From: Halomonadaceae bacterium T82-2
GTDB lineage: Bacteria > Pseudomonadota > Gammaproteobacteria > Pseudomonadales > Halomonadaceae
Length of the DNA stretch: 59,982 nucleotides
Direction of reading: 5' to 3'
Assembly: GCA_001577635.1 (NCBI GenBank)
Contig: LSBP01000019.1
Span: 1 to 59,982 of the forward strand
The position numbers and the translations under genes were made by a program. The notes beneath the pieces were generated by a model, which was given only the letters and a program-made list of their open reading frames with translations, did not search any database and was not told where the DNA came from. Position 1 is the stretch's first letter; each line of letters starts with the position of its first letter. Positions 53,399 through 59,982 of this stretch are shown here, in pieces.

Positions 53399-56300
53399 CG
53401 ATGACGGAAGACAATCAGATCACCGCGACGCCGCGCCTCGACCCGGTCGCCCTGCCGCTCACCGGCAGCCGGCTGATCGAGGCCAGCGCCGGTACCGGCA
53501 AGACCTTCACCATCGCCCTGCTCTACCTGCGGCTGGTGCTCGGCCCGCGCGGCTCACACGAAGGGCATGACGACACGGCCAGCTTCCCGCGGCCACTGAC
53601 GCCGCCGGAGATCCTTGTCGTCACCTTCACCAACGCCGCCACCCAGGAGCTGCGCGACCGCATCCGCGCCCGGCTGGTGGAGGCCGCCGACGCCTTTCAG
53701 CCCATCGACGAAGACGGGGCGCCGGGGGCAGGTCAAAGCGGAGGTCATTCGACAGGGATGTCGAATGTAGCGCCCAAGGACGGTTCCACAGCGCCTCCGC
53801 GATGGTCCGACACTTCGGGATCTGCCGCCGGATCAGACCCGTCACAGCACCAAACTGGGGATCTCTTCGCCGAACCGGCGGTGGATAATCCGACACCTGA
53901 CGATGAGACGCCCAGCGGCGATCCGCCGGGCGGCGACCCGCTGCTCGCCCTGCGCGACAGCTACCCGCGCGAGAGCTGGCCGAGTTGCGCCCGCCGCCTC
54001 CGCCTGGCCGCCGAGTGGATGGACGAGGCCGCGGTCTCCACCATCCACTCCTGGTGCCACCGCATGCTGCGCGAACACGCCTTCGACAGCGGCAGCCTGT
54101 TCGCCCTGGAGATGTCGCTGGACCAGTCCGAGATGGACCTGGAGATCGCCCGAGACTACTGGCGCAGCTTCTACTACGACCTCGCCCCCGAGGCGCTGGA
54201 AATCGTCGCCCGCTACTGGACCACGCCGGACGCCCTCAACGACACCGCCGCCCGGCTGCGCACCCACGCCGCCGCCCTGCCCGTGGCGCCGCCTCCCTTC
54301 GAGGCGCTCTCGAACTACCGCGAGCAGCGCGCCGTGGCGCTGGCCGAGCTCAAGGCGCCCTGGCCGGCCTGGCTCGACGAGCTGGACGACCTGCTCGAGC
54401 AGGCGAACGCGCGCAAGGCCTTCGACGCCCGCAAGCTCAATGCCAGGAGCCGCGCCAACTGGCTCGACGCCCTGCGCGATTGGGCCAACGATCCAGAGCT
54501 AGCCAAGCCGGCGCTGACCGACGCCGCCTGGAAGCGCCTGACGCCGGACGGCATCGCCGAGATCTGGAAGGAAGACCCGGTACCCAACCTGCCGGCGCTG
54601 GAGGCCCTGGCCGAGCTGCCGGGGAAGCTCGCCGAGTTGCCCGACCCGTTCGCCGACCTGCTCGCCCACGCCGTGCACTGGATGGCCGCCCGCCGCGAGA
54701 CCGTGCAGCGCCGCCGCGCCGAGCTCGGCCCCGACGACCTGCTGCACCGGCTGGACGCCGCCTTCGCGGGCGAGGCCGGCGAGACCCTGGCCGCGCGCAT
54801 CCGCGAGCAGTTCCCGGTGGCGCTGGTCGACGAGTTCCAGGACACCGACCCGGTGCAGTACCGGCTGTTCGACCGCGTCTACGAGCTGGAGAAGAACCGG
54901 GATGACAGCGCAGTAATGCTGATCGGCGACCCCAAGCAGGCGATCTACGCCTTCCGCGGCGCCGATATCCACACCTACCTCCAGGCACGGCGCGACACCG
55001 CCGGCCGCCACGTCACGCTGGGCACCAACTTCCGCTCCGCCACGCCCATGGTCGAGGCCGTGAACCGGGTGTTCGCCCACGCCGAGCAGAGCGAGTCCGG
55101 CGCCTTCCTGTTCCGTCGCGGGGACGACAATCCGGTCCCCTTCGCCCCAGTCGACGCCAACGGCCGCAAGGACGCCCTCGTGCGCCGCGGCGCCGCCCAA
55201 CCGGCGCTGACGCTCTGGCACCTGGCCACCGACGAGACGCTCGGCAAGGGCGCCTACCTGGCCGAGCTGGCCGCACGCTGCGCCACCGAGATGGCGAGCC
55301 TCCTGCGCGAGGGCCAGGCCGGGCAGACCGGTTTCCAGGAAGACGGAGAATTGCGCCCGCTGGCGCCGTCGGACCTCGCCGTGCTGGTCAACAACGCCGG
55401 CGAGGCCCGCGCCATCCGCAACGCCCTGCTGGCCCGCGGCATCCGCAGCGTCTACCTCTCCGACAAGGAGGGCGTGTTCGAGACCGAGGCCGCCGCCGAG
55501 CTGGAGGTGTGGCTGGCGGCCTGCGCCGCGCCGGACGACGAGCGCTGCCTGCGCGCCGCCCTGGCCACGCCGAGCCTGGGCCTGAGCCTCGCCGAGCTCG
55601 ACGCCCTGAACGGCGGCCCGCAGCAGGACGAGCTGGCCTGGGAGGCGCGGGTGATGCAGTTCCGCGACTACCACCGCCAGTGGCAGCGCCGCGGCGTGCT
55701 GCCCATGCTGCACCGGCTGCTGGCCGACTTCGCGGTGCCCGGCCGGCTGCTGGCCGTGCCCGAGGGCGAGCGACGGCTGACGGACCTGCTGCACCTCGGC
55801 GAGCTGCTGCAGGAAGCCAGCGCCGAGATCGACGGCGAGCACGCCCTGCTGCGCTTCCTGGCCGAATCCCGCGCCCATCCCCAGGCCCAGTCCGACACCC
55901 ACCGCCTGCGCCTGGAGAGCGACGCCGACCTGGTGCAGGTGGTCACCATCCACAAGTCCAAGGGCCTGGAATATCCGCTGGTGTTCCTGCCCTTCATCGC
56001 CGCCTTCCGCCCGGTGAAGCAGGGCGACCTGCCGCTGCGCTGGCACGACGATGACGGCCAGCTGCGCCTGACGCTCTCCGCCGACGAGGCCACGCTGGCC
56101 CGCGCCGACCACGAGCGCCTGGGGGAGGACCTGCGCAAGCTCTACGTCGCCCTGACCCGCGCCCGCCACGCCACCTGGCTCGGCCTGGCGCCGCTGGACG
56201 CCCTGGAGCGCAGCGCCGTCGGCCATCTGCTCTCCGGTGGCGAGGCGCTCTCGCCCGACACCCTGCGCCCGGCGCTCGAGGCGCTGGCTGACAAGCGCGT

Positions 56301-57348
56301 TGATCGCGTGACGGTGCAGGACGCCCCCGAGGCCGATGCCACGCCGGTCCAGCTCGCCAGCGACGACACACCGCTGGGTGAGGCCCGCGCGCCCACCCGG
56401 GCGATCCGCGAGCACTGGTGGATCGCCAGCTACTCGGCGCTGCGCACCGGCGCCACGCCGGATGACGTCGGCACGGACGACACCGCCGCCGAGGCCGAAC
56501 CGTCGCCCGAACCCGCTACCGCCATTGAAGCCGCCGCCATGGAGGTGCTCCACGAGCCCTTCGATGCCGCCGCCGCCACGGTGAGCGAGGGCTCGCTTCA
56601 CCGCTTCCCCCGCGGGCCCTCGGCGGGGACGTTTTTGCACGGCCTGCTGGAATGGGCCGGCGAGGAAGGCTTCGCCAAGGTGGCCGAGGACGCCGAGCTG
56701 CGCGCCGACACCCTGGCCCGGCGCGCCAACCGCCGCGGCTGGGAGGGCCAGATACCCGCGCTCGAACAATGGCTGCCGGATCTCCTGACCACGCCGCTGC
56801 CGATGCCGGGTGATGGCGAGGCCGCACCGCTGCGCCTCGACGCCCTGGACGGCGCCACCGACTATCGGGTCGAGCTGGAATTCTGGTTCGCCGCGCATAA
56901 GGTGAACACCCGCCGGCTGGACGCCCTCGTGAGCGCTCACACACTCGGCGGACGGCCGCGGCCGGCGCTCGAGCCCGACACCCTCAACGGCATGCTCAAG
57001 GGCTTCATCGATCTGGTGGTGGAGCACGAGGGGCGCTTCCACGTGCTCGACTGGAAGTCCAACCACCTGGGCGCGAGTGATGCCGCCTATACCGAGGCGG
57101 CAATGGCGGAGGCCGTGCTCGACAAGCGTTACGACGTGCAGTACTGCCTCTATCTGCTGGCCCTGCACCGGCTGCTCGAGGCGCGGCTGCCGGACTACGA
57201 CATCGAGCGCCACCTGGGCGGGGCGCTCTACGTCTTCCTGCGCGGCACCCGCGCGCCCTCCCGCGGCGTGCACGCCGAACGCCCGCCGAGCGAGCTGATC
57301 CTCGCGCTCGATGCCCTGTTCCGCGCCGCCGAGGAGGCCGCCGCATGA
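53395..57348 (+). CDS. recB: exodeoxyribonuclease V beta subunit with in-frame repeat insertion
   Basis: A 1317-residue RecB protein with an SF1 helicase and a nuclease domain. Walker A EASAGTGKTFT is at residues 29-39. The motif II region VDEFQDTDPVQYRLF lies near residue 480. The nuclease motif GFIDLVV...LDWKSN is at about 1203-1223. Between TFTNAATQELRDRI and the conserved WMDEAAVSTIHSW region, residues about 111-150 are encoded by a palindromic repeat element in frame, and more low-complexity Asp/Pro/Gly sequence follows. This loop is therefore longer than in relatives but the motifs around it are intact, so the enzyme is probably active. Overlaps recC and recD by four bases each. Confidence 0.92.
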   Translation: MTMTEDNQITATPRLDPVALPLTGSRLIEASAGTGKTFTIALLYLRLVLGPRGSHEGHDDTASFPRPLTPPEILVVTFTNAATQELRDRIRARLVEAADAFQPIDEDGAPGAGQSGGHSTGMSNVAPKDGSTAPPRWSDTSGSAAGSDPSQHQTGDLFAEPAVDNPTPDDETPSGDPPGGDPLLALRDSYPRESWPSCARRLRLAAEWMDEAAVSTIHSWCHRMLREHAFDSGSLFALEMSLDQSEMDLEIARDYWRSFYYDLAPEALEIVARYWTTPDALNDTAARLRTHAAALPVAPPPFEALSNYREQRAVALAELKAPWPAWLDELDDLLEQANARKAFDARKLNARSRANWLDALRDWANDPELAKPALTDAAWKRLTPDGIAEIWKEDPVPNLPALEALAELPGKLAELPDPFADLLAHAVHWMAARRETVQRRRAELGPDDLLHRLDAAFAGEAGETLAARIREQFPVALVDEFQDTDPVQYRLFDRVYELEKNRDDSAVMLIGDPKQAIYAFRGADIHTYLQARRDTAGRHVTLGTNFRSATPMVEAVNRVFAHAEQSESGAFLFRRGDDNPVPFAPVDANGRKDALVRRGAAQPALTLWHLATDETLGKGAYLAELAARCATEMASLLREGQAGQTGFQEDGELRPLAPSDLAVLVNNAGEARAIRNALLARGIRSVYLSDKEGVFETEAAAELEVWLAACAAPDDERCLRAALATPSLGLSLAELDALNGGPQQDELAWEARVMQFRDYHRQWQRRGVLPMLHRLLADFAVPGRLLAVPEGERRLTDLLHLGELLQEASAEIDGEHALLRFLAESRAHPQAQSDTHRLRLESDADLVQVVTIHKSKGLEYPLVFLPFIAAFRPVKQGDLPLRWHDDDGQLRLTLSADEATLARADHERLGEDLRKLYVALTRARHATWLGLAPLDALERSAVGHLLSGGEALSPDTLRPALEALADKRVDRVTVQDAPEADATPVQLASDDTPLGEARAPTRAIREHWWIASYSALRTGATPDDVGTDDTAAEAEPSPEPATAIEAAAMEVLHEPFDAAAATVSEGSLHRFPRGPSAGTFLHGLLEWAGEEGFAKVAEDAELRADTLARRANRRGWEGQIPALEQWLPDLLTTPLPMPGDGEAAPLRLDALDGATDYRVELEFWFAAHKVNTRRLDALVSAHTLGGRPRPALEPDTLNGMLKGFIDLVVEHEGRFHVLDWKSNHLGASDAAYTEAAMAEAVLDKRYDVQYCLYLLALHRLLEARLPDYDIERHLGGALYVFLRGTRAPSRGVHAERPPSELILALDALFRAAEEAAA
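53727..53842 (+). repeat. dispersed palindromic repeat inside recB (copy 3)
   Basis: The core GTAGCGCCCAAGGACGG and TTCCACAGCGCC, the left GGCAGGTCAAAGCGGAGG and the right CTGCCGCCGGATCAG line up with the copy at 35053-35200. The inner stem is GCGGAGG (53738-53744) with CCTCCGC (53794-53800), perfectly paired although both sides differ from copy 2 (GAGGGGG with CCCCCTC). An inner hairpin TTCGACA-GGGA-TGTCGAA lies at 53748-53765. The reading frame passes through without a stop. Confidence 0.75.
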
Positions 57349-59618
57349 CCCCGGATACCCCGAACCACGCCGCCACGCCCGAACACGCGCTGGCTCAAGC
57401 GCCCGACCATGCGCTGGCCGATCACGCGGCTCTGTTCGCCCTGCTCGACCGCTGGGTGGATCGTGGCTGGCTGCGCTCGCTGGATCGCGCCTTCGCCGCC
57501 TTCCTGCATCGCGAGGCGCGTAAGGGGCACACGGACAGTGAGGCTTCGCCCCTGCTGCTGCTCGCGGCGGCGCTGGCCAGCCACCAGCTCGGCCGTGGCC
57601 ACGTGTGCCTGGATCTGGCCCAGACGCTGGCAACCCCGGACCTGGCGCTCTCGCTGCCGCCGGAGGGCGACAGCCTGGACGACCCGCCGCCGATGCCGAG
57701 CCGGGTGATGGCCACGCTCGAACTGGATACCTGGCGCGCCGCGCTCGATCAGCCCGAGCTGGTGGCCGACGGCCCCGGCAGCACCCCGCTGGTGCTCGCC
57801 GGCACCGCCGCACGCCCTAGGCTCTACCTGCGCCGCTACTGGCAGCACGAGCAGGATATCCACAGCCGGATCGTCGCCCGGCTCGGTGGCACGGACAGCG
57901 ACGACGCCCCGGACGCGGCCCGCCTGCGCCCGATCCTCGACGCCCTCTTTCACAAGCCACAGCAAGCCGACGCCATCGACTGGCAGAAGGCCGCCTGCGC
58001 CCTGGCCGGCCGCTCGCGCTTCGCGGTGATCACCGGCGGCCCCGGCACCGGCAAGACCACCACCGTGGTGCGCCTGCTCGCCCTGCTCCAGGCGCTGGCT
58101 CTGGGTGAAGAAAAGGATGATGGCGGACAAGCCCTGCGCATCCGCCTGGCCGCGCCCACCGGCAAGGCCGCCGCGCGGCTCAACGAATCCATCGCCAAGC
58201 AGGTCAGTGAGCTGCCCTTCAAGACACTGACCGACCTGTGGCAAGCCGCTGACGACGCCCCGGAACAAGGCGAAGACGCCTCGTGGGAGCGCAGCTTGCT
58301 GCGCGAAAATCCCGCCGAGGCCCTCAAGCGGGCGGTGCCCACGGAGGTCAGCACCCTGCACCGCCTGCTCGGCTCGCGGCCGGACACCCGCCGCTTCCGC
58401 CACGACCGCCACAATCCGCTGCCGCTGGACGTGCTGGTGGTGGACGAGGCCTCGATGGTGGACGTGGGCATGATGGCCGCGATGCTCGAGGCGCTGCCGC
58501 CCCGGGCGCGGCTGGTGCTGCTCGGCGACAAGGACCAGCTCGCCTCGGTGGAGGCCGGCTCCGTGCTCGGCGACCTGTGCGCCCGGGCCGAGGGCGGCCA
58601 CTACACCCCGGCCACCGCCGAGTGGCTGGCTGAGGCCACCGGCCAGACACCGCCCGCGGACAAACTGGACGCCGACGGCCAGCCCCTCGACCAGGCCATC
58701 GCCATGCTGCGCGTCAGCCACCGCTTCACCGCCGACAGCGGCATCGGCCAGCTCGCCGCGGCAGTCAACCTGGAAGATCAGCCCGCCGCCAAGCGCAGTG
58801 CGATCACGAAAGCGCTGAACGAGGACTTCGCGGACCTCTCGCACCAGAAACTGCGCGCCGACGACGAACGCGGCCTGGCCCGCCTGGCCGTGACCGGCTG
58901 CCCCGAGCGCTTTCCCGATAACGGCCAGGGCCGCCTGCATCGCGGCGAAACGCTGCCACCCCCGGTGGGCTATCGGCACTTCCTGAGCGTGGTAGCAAAG
59001 GAGCGCCCGAAAGACGACGCTCCTCAGGAACAGTTCGATGACTGGGCCCGCGCGGTGCTGGAAGCCCACGGCGACTTTCAGCTGCTGTGCGCGCTGCGCC
59101 GCGGCCCCTGGGGCGTGGAAGGCCTGAACGAGCGGGTGCGCCGGGCCCTGGAGCGGGAGAAGCTGATCGACAGCCAGGACGGCCGACAGCGCTGGTACCC
59201 CGGCCGCCCGGTGCTGGTGACGAAGAACGACTACGGCCTGGGGCTGATGAACGGCGATATCGGTATCACTCTGGATATGCCGCGTCCGGGCGCCGCGACT
59301 GGAGACACCAACCGTCGCCTGCTGCGGGTGGCCTTCCCCGCCACTGATGGCACCGATCGCATCAAGTGGGTGCTGCCCTCGCGCCTGCAAGCGGTGGAGA
59401 CGGTGTTCGCGATGACGGTGCACAAGTCCCAGGGCTCGGAGTTCACCCACGCCGCCCTGGTGCTGCCCGACGCGCCGAACCCCATCCTCACCCGGGAGCT
59501 GGTCTACACCGGCATCACCCGCGCCCGCCACTGGCTGACGCTGGTGGAAACCGGCCGCGGCCAGCTGATGGACGCGGCGCAGAGACGAGTGATGCGGGTG
59601 AGTGGATTGGGGTGTTGA
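57345..59618 (+). CDS. recD: exodeoxyribonuclease V alpha subunit
   Basis: A 757-residue SF1 helicase subunit. Walker A GGPGTGKTTT is near residues 231-240. VLVVDEASMVDVGMM is motif II, and the C-terminal TVHKSQGSEFTHAALVLP motif completes the helicase. RecD is the fast 5'-3' motor of RecBCD and controls the switch at Chi. E. coli RecD is about 608 residues; this one has additional material, mainly the Asp/Glu-rich linkers at about 288-330. The start overlaps recB (ATGA). The gene is followed by a hairpin at 59649-59668 and IS remnants. Confidence 0.92.
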   Translation: MTPDTPNHAATPEHALAQAPDHALADHAALFALLDRWVDRGWLRSLDRAFAAFLHREARKGHTDSEASPLLLLAAALASHQLGRGHVCLDLAQTLATPDLALSLPPEGDSLDDPPPMPSRVMATLELDTWRAALDQPELVADGPGSTPLVLAGTAARPRLYLRRYWQHEQDIHSRIVARLGGTDSDDAPDAARLRPILDALFHKPQQADAIDWQKAACALAGRSRFAVITGGPGTGKTTTVVRLLALLQALALGEEKDDGGQALRIRLAAPTGKAAARLNESIAKQVSELPFKTLTDLWQAADDAPEQGEDASWERSLLRENPAEALKRAVPTEVSTLHRLLGSRPDTRRFRHDRHNPLPLDVLVVDEASMVDVGMMAAMLEALPPRARLVLLGDKDQLASVEAGSVLGDLCARAEGGHYTPATAEWLAEATGQTPPADKLDADGQPLDQAIAMLRVSHRFTADSGIGQLAAAVNLEDQPAAKRSAITKALNEDFADLSHQKLRADDERGLARLAVTGCPERFPDNGQGRLHRGETLPPPVGYRHFLSVVAKERPKDDAPQEQFDDWARAVLEAHGDFQLLCALRRGPWGVEGLNERVRRALEREKLIDSQDGRQRWYPGRPVLVTKNDYGLGLMNGDIGITLDMPRPGAATGDTNRRLLRVAFPATDGTDRIKWVLPSRLQAVETVFAMTVHKSQGSEFTHAALVLPDAPNPILTRELVYTGITRARHWLTLVETGRGQLMDAAQRRVMRVSGLGC

Positions 59619-59648
59619 TGGGCTCTCTTACCTAAGCGAGGAGGAGGG

Positions 59649-59668
59649 CCGCTTTCGGCCAGAAGCGG
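59649..59668 (+). terminator. hairpin after recD
   Basis: CCGCTT and AAGCGG flank an eight-base centre (TCGGCCAG), forming a short stem about 30 bases after the recD stop. The T-run is weak. It is a modest candidate for the end of the recCBD transcript. Confidence 0.35.
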
Positions 59669-59703
59669 ACGTTTGATCTTACCCAGCAAACGTGGACACC
59701 GAT

Positions 59704-59892
59704 CTAAGAGATCATTCGGGCCTCGAAGGCCTCAGGGCTGATCATCCCAATCGCACTGTGCCGGCGCTGCCGATTGTAGTCCAGCTCGATGTATTCGAAC
59801 ACTTGCCGCCGCATGGCAGCCCGGGTCTCGAAGCGCTCGCCATGGATCGCCTCGATCTTCAGGCTATGGAAGAAGCTCTCGGCGCACGCGTT
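59704..59892 (-). pseudogene. C-terminal fragment of an IS3-family transposase (OrfB)
   Basis: The minus strand reads, from the truncated side, [18 protein letters not shown], then [19 protein letters not shown] and [20 protein letters not shown], ending in a stop at 59704-59706. This is the typical C-terminus of IS3-family OrfB. Its catalytic Glu is in AESFF. The upstream part is missing: at 59893 the match stops in the codon before NACAESFF. About 30 bases beyond the stop (59671-59700) probably include the IS right end. It is a dead element. Confidence 0.85.
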
Positions 59893-59908
59893 GATGCTCC
59901 TATATGTG

Positions 59909-59982
59909 TCAAGTCGTGTATTTTGTTAATTTGGGGCCATGCCGGAGGAGACGGTAAACCTCACGAACAATGTAACGCTTGA
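59909..59982 (-). pseudogene. C-terminus of a transposase, probably IS110 family (partial at window edge)
   Basis: The minus strand runs from the window edge as KRYIVREVYRLLRHGPKL, then TKYTT and a stop at 59909-59911. The KRY-x-x-RE-(V/I)-Y pattern is, as I recall, common at the end of IS110-type transposases, but 24 residues cannot settle this. The remaining part lies beyond the window, so the element may be complete there. It directly abuts the cut end of the IS3 transposase at 59892, so it likely inserted into that older element. Confidence 0.5.

Noticed and set aside
54499-57813. 1104-codon open frame antisense to recB and recD
   Set aside because: Shadow of the sense genes, which have full helicase and nuclease motifs. 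No start site or domain is visible on the minus strand.
1-59982. CRISPR arrays, tRNA and rRNA genes, integrases or prophage
   Set aside because: No regularly spaced repeats, no cloverleaf or rRNA sequence, and no phage-type genes were found on reading through the window.

Overview
The window is a high-GC (roughly two thirds G+C) gammaproteobacterial chromosome segment. Gene content and protein style (acidic proteins, a TRAP malonate operon, betaine/carnitine genes, ArnT-like lipid modification genes, recC-recB-recD order) fit the Halomonas/Chromohalobacter group. The species assignment is an inference. No tRNA, rRNA, CRISPR array or phage module was recognised.

Region 1 (1-5450): a DksA/TraR-like zinc-finger protein, a dienelactone hydrolase, and a GNAT/nitrilase fusion gene split by a ~1.66 kb foreign segment. 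That segment carries a calcium-binding-type repeat protein. MtfA-like peptidase follows. Region 2 (5451-10693): a PmrAB/QseBC-type two-component pair divergent from a GT2 / LAB-N / ArnT-like operon, with CTTAAG-N5-CTTAAG-type boxes between them; together they look like a regulated envelope-lipid glycosylation unit. Region 3 (10701-20070): an exported Arg/Asp-rich protein, a LysR regulator, a gamma-butyrobetaine-hydroxylase-like dioxygenase with a betaine-type binding protein, a VTT membrane protein, a GT4 glycosyltransferase, DmlR/DmlA-type D-malate metabolism, a hemerythrin and a Blc lipocalin. Region 4 (20272-27965): DUF1338 and astE, a complete polar amino acid ABC importer (probably arginine/ornithine/histidine), CorA, a CadR-like regulator and a class I amidotransferase.

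Region 5 (28119-39147): a GGDEF-EAL protein, malate dehydrogenase with a C-terminal tail, an SDR, a small HTH protein, ilvD, an SSS-family symporter behind a clear TPP riboswitch (ThiV-like), a hypothetical gene and mmsA. Region 6 (39309-41080): selO enclosed by two inverted ~130 bp repeats. Region 7 (41176-47846): a malonate catabolism locus with a GntR regulator, three TRAP genes, malonyl-CoA decarboxylase and malonyl-CoA synthetase. Region 8 (47938-59982): a membrane-protein gene broken by one in-frame TGA, an NAD(P)-binding protein, recC-recB-recD overlapping by 4 bases each, then a truncated IS3-type transposase cut by what looks like an IS110-type element.

The most unusual structures are: (i) a dispersed palindromic repeat present in three copies, one lying in frame inside recB with compensatory changes in its stem; (ii) the inverted-repeat box around selO; (iii) the cargo insertion in the GNAT/nitrilase gene; and (iv) the single-base nonsense break at 48553-48555.
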